Part shown: piece by piece, positions 24,719 to 32,685 of the stretch | How positions within the stretch are numbered: the stretch's first letter is position 1 | Layout of the letters: every line of letters starts with the position of its first letter | Assembly (NCBI RefSeq): GCF_900107035.1 | Contig: NZ_FNOJ01000004.1 | Location: 124,001 to 188,000, forward strand | Length of the DNA stretch: 64,000 bases | Source of the DNA: Alicyclobacillus hesperidum | GTDB lineage: Bacteria; Bacillota; Bacilli; Alicyclobacillales; Alicyclobacillaceae | Direction: 5' to 3' | Notes under the pieces: generated by a model | Databases searched by the model: none | Told to the model about the DNA's origin: nothing | Seen by the model: the letters and a program-made list of their open reading frames with translations, nothing else | Program-made: the position numbers and the translations under genes

Positions 24719-26376
24719 TCAGTCTGCGCATCGACAAGTCCTTCACGAATCCCTTTCAGGGCGACGATATCGAGCGACTTCAAACGCGCGTCAAGGCAAT
24801 CATCTACGCTCGTGTGTCGACGCATGGTCAGGCGCGCGACGGCTATTCGCTCGAGTCCCAGGTCGAGATGTGCGCCGCCTTGGCCAAGGAGCAACTTCAC
24901 GTGGCGGAGGATGAACTTATCGCCGTGATCGAAGCTGGGGACAAAGGCGATGATCCCAATCGTCCCGCGCTCAACTTTGCCCTGTGGCTCGTCGACAAGG
25001 GCATTGGTCGCACCTTTATTTGTTTACACCCGGACCGCTTTGCGCGTGCCCTCCATTTACAACTTGTGGTAGCCGATAGAGTCTGGAGCGCGGGGTACGA
25101 CCTGCACTTCGTCGAGACGGACGAAGTCGACCCAAACAATCCAGAATCGATGTTGCTGTTCAACTTGCAAGGTGCAATCGCACAGTACAATAAAGCTAAA
25201 ATTCTGGCGAACTCCAGACGCGGCCGTCGGCAAAAGGTGAAGAACGGGAAAATTCCTGGACTCAGGCGGATTTACGGTTATACCTTCGATAAAGAAGCTG
25301 ACACGTTGCGGGAGCATCCGGATGAGAAGGCCGTTTATTTGATGATGGTGGATTGGCTACTCAACGGGAAAGATGGCGTGGACATGAGCTTATCCGCGAT
25401 CGCGCGGGAGTTGTCACTTCTCTCCATACCCGCTCCTAATGGCGACGTGTGGTATCAGGCCACGGTCAGTCGGATCCTTAAAAACCCGGTCTACATGGGC
25501 ACCTTTTATTACGGTAAGACAGAGTACAAGCAACACAAAGGGCGGATCGAGATTGTCAAGCGGCCTATGTGCGAGTGGCTAGCGGTCAGCGTGCCGGCGT
25601 TTATCGACGAAGCCACGTACGCGGCGATGCAGGCGAAGATGAGCCGTCTCAGGCACGCAAACCGGGGTTCAAGGCCACAAATACCTTCGTTACTCAAAGG
25701 TAAAGTGCGCTGTGGCCGATGTGGCGGTGCAGTTGTTACCGGTGCGCCGTCGCGCAGTAAGACGACGGGCGAGGTGATCCATCGCTATTATGTGTGCAGC
25801 GGGAAAAGCCGGAAAGTCTACGAGGTCGGGACAGGCCGGGAGATGCATCGATGCAGAGGCCGCAATTGGCGACAGGACGTGATCGATCAGTGTGTGTGGA
25901 GATATCTAGTGCACGTGATTCACGGCGCCGACGACGTATTACAAGAGATTTTGGCCGAGCGCGGCGATCCCGACGAGTTGGAAGCGCGTTCGAAGGAACG
26001 GGCGCTGGTCGAAGCATCGCTTCGTGAGAAACACGAGGAGCGTCGTCGCTGGATTCAATTGCGCGTGCGTGGGCGAATCTCCGACATGGAGTTAGACGCG
26101 GCTTTACCGCCCCTCGAACAGGATATCAAACGCCTATCGCGGCGGCTTCACGACCTGGAAGATACTCTCGCCCGCTTGCAAGATATGCGACAACAAGCTC
26201 GCGATGTGGCATCGTCCGTGGCCAACGTAAAGCGGTATATCGCGCAGGAACTCACCGACGACGAACGCCGGATGTTGGTGAACAGGCTGCTTGAGCGGGT
26301 CGTTCTACATGACGACGCGATTGAAATCATTACTGCCTGGGACTGCCCCCGGACTATTGTTTTTCAACCATCGTGA
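24715..26376 (+). CDS. large serine site-specific recombinase
   Basis: A 553-residue recombinase of the SpoIVCA/TndX type. Its resolvase-like catalytic domain has the nucleophile S35 in YARVSTHGQ, with later GDDPNRPAL and HPDRFARAL carrying conserved Arg residues. A recombinase domain follows, including PGLRRIYGYTFD and VSRILKNPVYMGTFYYGK. A zinc ribbon (CGRCGGAVV then YYVCSG and HRCRG) and a C-terminal coiled coil (about 430-510) complete it. It lies at the right end of the element, reading outward. Its TGA at 26374-26376 uses the first base of the crossover AA. No frameshift or missing catalytic residue is seen, so it looks active. The most likely substrate is the pair of att sites in spoVK. 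Confidence 0.93.
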   Translation: MISLRIDKSFTNPFQGDDIERLQTRVKAIIYARVSTHGQARDGYSLESQVEMCAALAKEQLHVAEDELIAVIEAGDKGDDPNRPALNFALWLVDKGIGRTFICLHPDRFARALHLQLVVADRVWSAGYDLHFVETDEVDPNNPESMLLFNLQGAIAQYNKAKILANSRRGRRQKVKNGKIPGLRRIYGYTFDKEADTLREHPDEKAVYLMMVDWLLNGKDGVDMSLSAIARELSLLSIPAPNGDVWYQATVSRILKNPVYMGTFYYGKTEYKQHKGRIEIVKRPMCEWLAVSVPAFIDEATYAAMQAKMSRLRHANRGSRPQIPSLLKGKVRCGRCGGAVVTGAPSRSKTTGEVIHRYYVCSGKSRKVYEVGTGREMHRCRGRNWRQDVIDQCVWRYLVHVIHGADDVLQEILAERGDPDELEARSKERALVEASLREKHEERRRWIQLRVRGRISDMELDAALPPLEQDIKRLSRRLHDLEDTLARLQDMRQQARDVASSVANVKRYIAQELTDDERRMLVNRLLERVVLHDDAIEIITAWDCPRTIVFQPS

Positions 26377-26391
26377 AGGGCATGGAGGACT
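26362..26391 (+). other. right attachment site (attR) of the spoVK element
   Basis: The element arm TTTCAACCATCGT-G (26362-26375) is the inverted copy of the left arm. The crossover AA is 26376-26377, then spoVK resumes with G-GGC-ATG-GAG. Joining the two arms in an excised circle gives a 30-bp near-perfect palindrome centred on AA, the form expected for attP. Confidence 0.8.
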
Positions 26392-26780
26392 ACAAAAACC
26401 AGTTCATCACGATTCTTGCGGGATACGAACGGGAGATGAAGTGGTTTTTGTCGACGAACCCAGGGCTTCCCAGTCGGTTTCCCATTCACATTCACTTTCC
26501 GGACTATGATTCCAACGCTCTTCTTGCGATCGCGAAGCAGGCCTTGGGCAAGCGGCAGTATCGACTCACGGCCGATGCAGAAGCCAGGCTTCACCAGCAC
26601 ATCCGCGAGGGCTTGACGAGTGCCCGTGCCGAACCGTTCAGCAATGCACGATGGGTGCGCAACCTCGTCGAACAGGCAGTGCGTCGACAAGCCGTGCGCC
26701 TGTTTGCCGAAAAACACCCGCGCCGCGACGATTTGATGGTACTCCAGGCGGTGGACTTTGCGGAGGTGGGTGTGCGATGA
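26373..26780 (+). CDS. spoVK: spoVK 3' part: AAA+ sensor-1/arginine-finger/lid half
   Basis: The C-terminal 133 codons of SpoVK begin at 26379 with GMEDYKNQFITILAGYEREM (sensor-1 region). NPGLPSRFP follows with the arginine finger, then HFPDYDSNALLAIAKQ and the lid helices. By itself it has no ribosome-binding site; the GTG at 26373 lies in the element's end, so it is probably not translated until the element is removed. After precise excision it follows codon 195 (…LVK-GMED…). Its stop overlaps the start of the next gene (ATGA at 26777). Confidence 0.9.
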   Translation: MKGMEDYKNQFITILAGYEREMKWFLSTNPGLPSRFPIHIHFPDYDSNALLAIAKQALGKRQYRLTADAEARLHQHIREGLTSARAEPFSNARWVRNLVEQAVRRQAVRLFAEKHPRRDDLMVLQAVDFAEVGVR

Positions 26781-27397
26781 GCGGTGATATGCTGGTGGTC
26801 GGCCGTGTCAACGCCGGCAAAACGTCGATTTGTTTGCGCCTTGCCCGCCATCTCGGCCTGCGTGAGTTGGCCTGGGTCGTCGAGCGCACGGACGGTGTCC
26901 GTGAACGTAGGCGAATGCCGATGTCGGAGGCCAACGCACTGCTGTCGTCAGAGGAGGAACATCGTACTCGGGCCTTACAGACGCTGTTATTGTCCGTGCC
27001 GAAAGGCAAAGGCGAGCACGTGGTGCGCATTGCTGACAGCGCCGGGCTGACCGAAGGTTTACATGCCGATGAAACGGTACGACGGGCCATGGGTCAAACG
27101 CTTCGCGCGCTGGTGGCCGCCAAAGGCGTGTTGCACGTGGTGGACGCCGCAGCCGTCGGGCGTGCGTTGACGTTGTCGCAAACGGCGCCGTTTCACACAC
27201 TCGATGAGCAGATGGTCGCCATCGGCCGGACGAAAGCCCAATATCTCATCCTTGCCAACAAAATGGATTTGCCGCTTGCGAAAGACGGGTATCGGTGGCT
27301 GATGGAGCATTGCGGCCCCATTCGCGTGCTTCCTGTCTCGGCCCGAGAAGGATCCGGCTTTCATGAGGTGAAGCGATATGTTTGGCGATTGGCTTGA
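26777..27397 (+). CDS. small GTPase of unknown role
   Basis: A 206-residue TRAFAC-type GTPase. The P-loop is GRVNAGKTS (9-17), DSAGLTEG appears where the G3 motif is expected, NKMDLP is G4, and PVSAREGSGF is the G5 region. The G domain fills the protein and no extra domain is seen. ATG 26777 overlaps the spoVK stop and has GGAGGTG 8 nt upstream, so expression is tied to the spoVK transcript. It overlaps the next membrane protein by 20 nt. It could belong to spore assembly because of this coupling, but that is inference. Not a recognised named GTPase. Confidence 0.72.
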   Translation: MSGDMLVVGRVNAGKTSICLRLARHLGLRELAWVVERTDGVRERRRMPMSEANALLSSEEEHRTRALQTLLLSVPKGKGEHVVRIADSAGLTEGLHADETVRRAMGQTLRALVAAKGVLHVVDAAAVGRALTLSQTAPFHTLDEQMVAIGRTKAQYLILANKMDLPLAKDGYRWLMEHCGPIRVLPVSAREGSGFHEVKRYVWRLA

Positions 27398-28007
27398 CCT
27401 TTTGCGCGCGGGGGCGGCGTTGTTGTTCGCAGGCGCGGCGGTCAAGTGGATGGACGACGCCCTAGATGTCGAATACGACATATGCCAAGGGAAGAGAACG
27501 CTCGCGGCTCGCTTTGGCAGAGCGACCCTACCCTACTGCATGGTGCTGTTTGGCGTAGGCATGGCCTTTGATCTGAACGCGGCCCTGGCATGCTTTTTTG
27601 GCAGCTATGCTGCAGGCATGTTTGCGCGCCCGACGGAGCGTTTGCAGACGCGCCTTCCGGCCTGGGCCGAAATTGGTTGCGCCATCGCGCTCGCCACGGC
27701 GCTGCTCGGTTGGAGGTCAGCGCTGTGGGGATTGGCCATGATGTGTGCCGTCGACTGGTTGGATGATGTGATGGATCGCTATAAAGACGCGGAAAGCGGC
27801 CAATTCAATACCGTCGTCCGCTTCGGCCTGGTCGAAATGCTGCTTGCGCTGTTGGGCGCGCTTTGTATCGCCTTGTATGCCAACGTGACCTGGACCATCC
27901 TGTCCTTCATTGTGCTTGCGCTATTGACCATCTTGTCAGAGATGACGACCGTGCGAATTCTGACGGATGAGCGGGAGGAGGCTTCCGACCTATGGTCGCA
28001 TTTGTGA
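27378..28007 (+). CDS. polytopic membrane protein with DD..D motifs (UbiA-like?)
   Basis: A 209-residue membrane protein with about six hydrophobic segments. Two Asp-rich stretches, KWMDDALDVEYD near residue 25 and DWLDDVMDRYKD near residue 125, recall the two metal-diphosphate motifs of UbiA-type prenyltransferases. The following GKRTLAARFGRA resembles their GKRTLA block. It is shorter than typical UbiA proteins (about 290), so it may be a divergent or unrelated family. AGGTGAAG precedes the ATG. It overlaps both neighbours, so it forms a tight unit with the GTPase and the CPIC protein. Confidence 0.6.
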   Translation: MFGDWLDLLRAGAALLFAGAAVKWMDDALDVEYDICQGKRTLAARFGRATLPYCMVLFGVGMAFDLNAALACFFGSYAAGMFARPTERLQTRLPAWAEIGCAIALATALLGWRSALWGLAMMCAVDWLDDVMDRYKDAESGQFNTVVRFGLVEMLLALLGALCIALYANVTWTILSFIVLALLTILSEMTTVRILTDEREEASDLWSHL

Positions 28008-28201
28008 TGTTGGGCGTTTTCCTGTTTGTGCTTGCCGCCGCCTTTCACGTGGGGCGGCGACTTGGCTTAGCACAAGGGAAGCGGCAAGCGGCTGCCGAAG
28101 TACCACTGGAGCTGCGCGCGAAATTTCAACTTGAACAGCACTGTCCGATTTGCGATGATGAGCAAAGATATCCAATTCTTTCATCGCGGAAGCGAGGGTG
28201 A
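27992..28201 (+). CDS. small single-span membrane protein with a CPIC motif
   Basis: 69 residues: one N-terminal hydrophobic segment (MLGVFLFVLAAAFHVG), a basic/Gln-rich stretch, then a cytoplasmic tail with QHCPICDDEQRYP that could bind metal as part of a dimer. ATG 27992 overlaps the upstream stop and has GGGAGGAGG about 11 nt before it. hflX starts 3 nt after its stop. No family recognised. Conserved operon packing supports that it is real. Confidence 0.62.
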   Translation: MVAFVMLGVFLFVLAAAFHVGRRLGLAQGKRQAAAEVPLELRAKFQLEQHCPICDDEQRYPILSSRKRG

Positions 28202-28204
28202 CGT

Positions 28205-29485
28205 TTGACAGAACAGCGAGATCGCGTCATTTTGGTCATGTGTCAAACGGGTAGAGAGTCGGAGGACCGTTTTTCGTACCGAAAGGATGAGCTAAAGGGG
28301 CTGTGTGAAGCTGCCGGCGCTCTTGTCATCGGTGTGGTGACACAAAAACGGCCTGCGGCGGATCCCAGGACGCTCGTGGGCGAAGGCAAGGTTTTCGAGT
28401 TGGTGGACTTGGTGGAACGCGGCGAGGCGACGTTGGTTGTTGCAGATCGTGAGCTTTCCCCGGCACAAGTGCGCAACTTGGAACGATACTTGCCGTGCCG
28501 CGTGATTGATCGCACGCAACTGATTCTCGATATTTTCGCTCGCCGCGCCGTCACGCGCGAAGGGCGCGTCCAAGTGGAAATGGCACAGCTTTCTTATCTA
28601 TTGCCACGGTTGACGGGGCGTGGTGCCGAGATGTCGCGGCTTGGCGGTGGCATCGGTACGCGCGGACCTGGTGAAACCAAGTTGGAACTCGATAGACGCC
28701 GCATTCGCACGCGACTGGCGGGGCTGCGGCGAGAACTTGAGGCCATTGCGCGACAGCGAGCGACCGCGCGCGATAAGCGATTGCGCGAAGTGCCGACAGT
28801 CGCGCTGGTTGGTTATACAAATGCCGGGAAGACCACGTTGCAGGCACGCTGGGTCGCCGACAAAGGCGGCGGCGGGGCCATCACGGGTGAAAATCGGCTG
28901 TTTGACACGCTCGATCCGGCCGCGCGTCAGGTGCGCACTCGTTTGGGCCATCCATACGTCGTCATCGACACGGTGGGCTTTGTGGAAAATCTGCCACATC
29001 ACTTGGTCGAGGCATTTCGGTCGACACTTGAAGAAGCCCGCCATGCGGACGTGATCGTGGTGGTCGTCGACGCGGGTCACGCTCCTTCGGCTCATCTGGC
29101 GACAACGCGGCGCGTGCTTGCCGACCTCGGAGCTTTGGACAAGCCTATCATCACGTTTTTCAATAAAGTCGACACGGTTGCAGAGCCGCCAGGACCGGAC
29201 GTCGGCGCACTGGTTTCCTTATATGGAAGTGCTCGGCATGGGGATCTCGATGAACTCTACCATGCAGTCGAGCGGCAGCTTGAATTGGATGAAGTGCATG
29301 TGACGATACATGCGCGCGAGGACGACACAGAGTGGCAATCGCTACTCAGAGGCGGGCGGATTGAGCACGCAGAGACGACGGCCTCTGGCGAATGGCGGAT
29401 GACGGCGGTAACGAGCCGCAAGCAGGCGCATCTTTGGCAACAAATGCAGCGAGATGGGAGCGAACATGACAATCGACATCCTTAA
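28205..29485 (+). CDS. hflX: ribosome-associated GTPase HflX
   Basis: GTPase that binds the 50S subunit and splits stalled or hibernating ribosomes. The 426-residue protein has the HflX N-terminal domain (GEGKVFEL and DRELSPAQVRNLE) and the glycine-rich linker LGGGIGTRGPGETKLELD. The G domain follows with GYTNAGKTT (203-211), DTVGF and FNKVD. TTG 28205 has AGGGTGA just upstream. In B. subtilis the same order spoVK-ynbA(hflX)-ynbB-glnR-glnA occurs, so this gene confirms the locus identity and that the spoVK insertion is recent relative to the order. Confidence 0.95.
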   Translation: MTEQRDRVILVMCQTGRESEDRFSYRKDELKGLCEAAGALVIGVVTQKRPAADPRTLVGEGKVFELVDLVERGEATLVVADRELSPAQVRNLERYLPCRVIDRTQLILDIFARRAVTREGRVQVEMAQLSYLLPRLTGRGAEMSRLGGGIGTRGPGETKLELDRRRIRTRLAGLRRELEAIARQRATARDKRLREVPTVALVGYTNAGKTTLQARWVADKGGGGAITGENRLFDTLDPAARQVRTRLGHPYVVIDTVGFVENLPHHLVEAFRSTLEEARHADVIVVVVDAGHAPSAHLATTRRVLADLGALDKPIITFFNKVDTVAEPPGPDVGALVSLYGSARHGDLDELYHAVERQLELDEVHVTIHAREDDTEWQSLLRGGRIEHAETTASGEWRMTAVTSRKQAHLWQQMQRDGSEHDNRHP

Positions 29486-30704
29486 ATATATTGAAGTTTG
29501 TAAGCGTGATATAGAGCCGGGGCAACGCGAGTTAGAGCGCATTGCCCTGATCAACCAAGAGCGCGTGCTCGAGGCGTTCTGGCGCCATCGCGTCGCGCAG
29601 ACCGATCTCGCTGGATCGACCGGGTATGGTTTGTCCGACGTGGGACGCGACAAGTTTGAGACGATGTTCGCCGAAGTGTTTGGCGCGCAGGCAGGTCTCG
29701 TGCGGCCACAGATCGTATCGGGCACGCATGCTATCAGCCTTGCGATGTATGGATTGCTGCGACCAGGCGACGAACTGATTTACGCCACAGGTATGCCGTA
29801 CGACACACTGCATAGCGCGCTGGGCTTGCGCCCTGCGTCCGGATCGTTACAGGAGTGGGGCGTGCACGTGAACGTTGTCGATCTGTTGCCGGATGGGGGC
29901 ATCGATGTCGCCGGCGTGATCGAACGTTGTACCGAGCGAACCAAGTTGGTGATGTTCCAACGTTCGCGCGGCTATTCCTTGCGGCGATCGTTTACGATTT
30001 CCGAATTGGCGGATGCGTTTGCAAGGTTAAAGGCGGCTCGACCGAAGGTATACATAGGCGTCGACAACTGTTATGGCGAGTTCGTCGAGGCGCAGGAACC
30101 TTGCCATGTCGGGGCTGATCTGGCGATGGGCTCGCTCATCAAGAACCCTGGTGCGGGTATTGCGCCCACAGGCGGCTATGTCGTCGGGTGCGCCGATGCC
30201 ATAGAGCAGGTGGCGGCACGTCTTGTTGCCCCAGGTACAGCGGCGGAGTATGGACCGACAGGTCCGTATTTGCTGACGATGTATCAGGCGCTCTTCCTAG
30301 CTCCGCATATCGTCATGCAAGCGGTGAAAGGATCGCGGCTGTTGGCGAGGGCCTTGTCTGGACTCGGTTATCGCGTGACACCGGCCTGCGATGCGCCGCG
30401 CACCGATCTCATCCTATCGATAGAATTTGGCGATCCGACTCCGCTATTGGCGTTTTGTCGCGCGATTCAAAGCGCCGCGCCCATCGATGCACACGTACGC
30501 CCTGAACCGGATGCGATGGCCGGATACGCGGACGAGATCGTGATGGCTGCAGGCACCTTCATTCAAGGTGCTTCACTGGAATTATCGGCAGACGCGCCTA
30601 TCCGACCGCCTTATATCGCGTATGTGCAAGGCGGGTTGACGTATGAGCACGTCGAGATCGCCCTGCGCCGCGTGTTAGATCAAATTGTACCCAATCTACG
30701 TTAA
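29466..30704 (+). CDS. ynbB: YnbB-type PLP enzyme (methionine gamma-lyase/aluminium-resistance family)
   Basis: A fold-type I PLP-dependent protein of 412 residues, the family called aluminium resistance protein or methionine gamma-lyase-like. The true reaction is not settled for the family. The PLP lysine is in MGSLIKNPGAG, and the N-terminal segment RVLEAFWRHRVAQ and the block GSGYGLSD-like STGYGLSD are typical. ATG 29466 is preferred to an in-frame ATG at 29454 because GGGAG lies 5 nt before it. It overlaps the end of hflX by 20 nt. Position between hflX and glnR matches Bacillus. Confidence 0.88.
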   Translation: MTIDILKYIEVCKRDIEPGQRELERIALINQERVLEAFWRHRVAQTDLAGSTGYGLSDVGRDKFETMFAEVFGAQAGLVRPQIVSGTHAISLAMYGLLRPGDELIYATGMPYDTLHSALGLRPASGSLQEWGVHVNVVDLLPDGGIDVAGVIERCTERTKLVMFQRSRGYSLRRSFTISELADAFARLKAARPKVYIGVDNCYGEFVEAQEPCHVGADLAMGSLIKNPGAGIAPTGGYVVGCADAIEQVAARLVAPGTAAEYGPTGPYLLTMYQALFLAPHIVMQAVKGSRLLARALSGLGYRVTPACDAPRTDLILSIEFGDPTPLLAFCRAIQSAAPIDAHVRPEPDAMAGYADEIVMAAGTFIQGASLELSADAPIRPPYIAYVQGGLTYEHVEIALRRVLDQIVPNLR

Positions 30705-30722
30705 AGAATGTGACATGACGGA

Positions 30723-30751
30723 TTGTCGGTTTCTTATCGGCGTGCTACGAT
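30723..30751 (+). promoter_or_regulatory. sigma-A promoter of glnR-glnA
   Basis: TTGTCG (30723-30728), a 17-bp spacer, then TGC-TACGAT (hexamer 30746-30751). Located 38 nt before the GTG of glnR. No clear GlnR box was found next to it. Confidence 0.6.
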
Positions 30752-30788
30752 GAGTAGCAACAGGTTTTGTGGATGGGGGGCGCGCGCC

Positions 30789-31175
30789 GTGGAATTGGAA
30801 GATCGCCGACAGCTGCCGTTGTTTTCGATTGGCACCGTGCAAAAGTTGACCGGGTTGAGTGCGCGTCAGATACGGTACTATGAGGAGCACGATCTGATCC
30901 ATCCCGCCCGGACGGCCGGCAAACAGCGCCAGTTTTCCTTTGCCGATGTCGAGCGATTGATGCTCATTCGGCAGTGGCTGGACGAGGGGCACAACATGGC
31001 TGGTGTGAAGCGCAACTTTGCGGAGCAAGAGCGCAAACAAAAGACAGCGAGGACCATGCCAAAGCAGGACGTCTCCGACGCGGAAGTTTACAAATGGTTA
31101 GAACGCGAACTTATTGATCGTCAGGGGTATGGTGAATTTCAAGGCGATCTCTCGCGGTTTTACCGCAATCGCTAG
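30789..31175 (+). CDS. glnR: MerR-family nitrogen regulator GlnR
   Basis: A 128-residue repressor of glnRA and other nitrogen genes. It is activated for DNA binding by feedback-inhibited glutamine synthetase. The MerR helix-turn-helix shows PLFSIGTVQKLTGLSARQIR followed by YYEEHDLIHPAR. MAGVKRNF and a C-terminal tail that meets GlnA end the protein. GTG 30789 is preferred to the in-frame upstream ATG 30723, because that one lies within the promoter while GGGGGG precedes the GTG. The N-terminus then matches other GlnR proteins. Followed by glnA. Confidence 0.92.
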   Translation: MELEDRRQLPLFSIGTVQKLTGLSARQIRYYEEHDLIHPARTAGKQRQFSFADVERLMLIRQWLDEGHNMAGVKRNFAEQERKQKTARTMPKQDVSDAEVYKWLERELIDRQGYGEFQGDLSRFYRNR

Positions 31176-31214
31176 CGTTCTGGTGCGGTTGCAACGGACG
31201 ATAGGGGGAATTGT

Positions 31215-32552
31215 ATGCGCAAAGAATACAGTAAAGAAGAAATTTTGCAATACGCGGAAGCGAATAACGTTCGATACGTACGGCTTCAGTTCACGGATCT
31301 TTTGGGCATTGTCAAAAATGTGGAAATTCCTGTAGATCAATTGCCCAAAGCGCTCAATAACCGCATGATGTTCGACGGATCGTCCATCCAGGGCTTCGTT
31401 CGCATCGAAGAGTCCGATATGTATCTGGCTCCCGATTTGTCGACGTGGCTCGTCTTTCCCTGGGAGACGCCTCAGGGCAGGGTGGCGCGTCTGATCTGCG
31501 ACGTGTATCAGCCAGACGGCACACCGTTTCCGGGAGATCCGCGTTCGGTGCTCAAACGCGTCTATGCGCGAGCGCAGGAAATGGGGTTTTCAGCGTTCAA
31601 CGTCGGCCCTGAGCCGGAGTTTTTCTTGTTTAAATTGGACGAGAAGGGCAAGCCGACACAAGACTTAAACGATGAAGGCGGCTATTTCGATTGGGCGCCG
31701 GTCGATCTTGGCGAAAACTGCCGTCGCGATATTGTGGTCACGCTTGAAAATATGGGTTTTGAAATCGAGGCGTCTCATCATGAAGTCGCGCCTGGACAAC
31801 ACGAGATCGACTTTCGGTATGCCAATGCGGTCGAAGCGGCTGACAATATCGCGACGTTTCGCCTCGTAGTCAAGACGGTCGCTCGTCAACACGGATTGCA
31901 TGCGACGTTTATGCCGAAGCCGCTATACGGAATTAACGGCTCCGGAATGCACACGCACCTGTCTTTGTTCCGAGACCATCAAAACGCTTTTTACGATCCG
32001 GATGACGACATGGGACTCAGTGAGACGGCGCGCTTTTTTTTGGCGGGGGTTCTCGAACACGCACGTGGATTTACAGCAATCTGTAACCCAACCGTCAATT
32101 CATACAAGCGACTGGTGCCTGGGTATGAAGCCCCAAGTTACATCGCGTGGAGCGGCAAGAATCGGTCGCCCCTCGTCCGCGTTCCGGCCGCGCGCGGACA
32201 GTCGACGCGACTCGAAGTACGCAGTCCGGACCCGTCGTGTAATCCGTATTTGGCGATTGCGTCTTTGTTGGCTGCGGGTCTGGACGGTATTGAGCGGCAA
32301 TTGGAATTGCCACCACCGGTCAATCGCAATATCTACATGATGACCGAATCGGAGAAAGAGGAAGCCGGGATTCGCAGTTTGCCAGCCAATCTCAGCGATG
32401 CGCTCGATGCGCTTATGCGGGACGAAGTTTTGGTCGAGGCGCTTGGCCACCATGTGTTGTTGCATTTTATTGAGGCAAAGCGGATCGAGTGGAATATGTT
32501 CCGAACACAGGTCACAGAGTGGGAACGAGAGCAATATCTCACGTTATATTGA
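31215..32552 (+). CDS. glnA: glutamine synthetase type I
   Basis: Makes glutamine from glutamate, ammonia and ATP, and signals nitrogen status to GlnR. At 445 residues it is the shorter GSI-alpha form of Firmicutes, regulated by feedback inhibition and not adenylylation. Motifs seen are [11 protein letters not shown] near the N-terminus, GPEPEFFLF, the ammonia/glutamate-binding [10 protein letters not shown] and NSYKRL, and the [10 protein letters not shown] active-site loop. Feedback control residue Glu304 lies in the [17 protein letters not shown] region. ATG 31215 follows a GGGGGAA site. A terminator follows. Confidence 0.97.
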   Translation: MRKEYSKEEILQYAEANNVRYVRLQFTDLLGIVKNVEIPVDQLPKALNNRMMFDGSSIQGFVRIEESDMYLAPDLSTWLVFPWETPQGRVARLICDVYQPDGTPFPGDPRSVLKRVYARAQEMGFSAFNVGPEPEFFLFKLDEKGKPTQDLNDEGGYFDWAPVDLGENCRRDIVVTLENMGFEIEASHHEVAPGQHEIDFRYANAVEAADNIATFRLVVKTVARQHGLHATFMPKPLYGINGSGMHTHLSLFRDHQNAFYDPDDDMGLSETARFFLAGVLEHARGFTAICNPTVNSYKRLVPGYEAPSYIAWSGKNRSPLVRVPAARGQSTRLEVRSPDPSCNPYLAIASLLAAGLDGIERQLELPPPVNRNIYMMTESEKEEAGIRSLPANLSDALDALMRDEVLVEALGHHVLLHFIEAKRIEWNMFRTQVTEWEREQYLTLY

Positions 32553-32559
32553 ATTTTGG

Positions 32560-32604
32560 GTGGGCAGGGACACGTGCCATTGTGCGGCGTCCTTGCCCAC
32601 TTTT
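32560..32604 (+). terminator. intrinsic terminator after glnA
   Basis: GTGGGCAGGGAC (32560-32571) pairs with GTCCTTGCCCAC (32589-32600), one G-T pair, then TTTT. Confidence 0.9.
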
Positions 32605-32685
32605 ATGATGGTCAGCGGTGCATTTCGCACCTTGCTTCGTCATCGACTCAAGGTAAAGGGGCGCCATCAGGGCCGCCTTCACGCT

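Larger units (their letters stand above)
18986..26375 (+). mobile_element. 7,390-bp skin-like element inserted in spoVK (large serine recombinase type)
   Basis: The element is bounded by a shared AAG (18986-18988 and 26376-26378) and by 13-bp perfect inverted repeats just inside (18989-19001 and 26362-26374). It carries EIIA, HPr, FruR, FruK, EIIBC, a nitronate monooxygenase-like gene, a 63-residue protein and a large serine recombinase. No phage structural, replication or partition genes and no transposase are present. Removing 7,390 bp (divisible by 3 is not needed, since both junctions are cut at the same codon) fuses codon 195 of spoVK to GGC-ATG-GAG and restores the reading frame. The organisation matches intervening elements of sporulation genes such as skin in sigK. 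Regulated excision is inference; the boundaries are seen directly. Confidence 0.9.

Noticed and set aside
18986-26378. Composite transposon or IS with 13-bp terminal repeats and a 3-bp AAG target duplication
   Set aside because: No DDE transposase is present. The right arm is one base further from AAG than the left, which fits symmetry about the AA crossover of a serine recombinase better than a duplication.
18986-26378. Prophage remnant
   Set aside because: No capsid, tail, lysis, terminase or replication genes; all cargo is metabolic.
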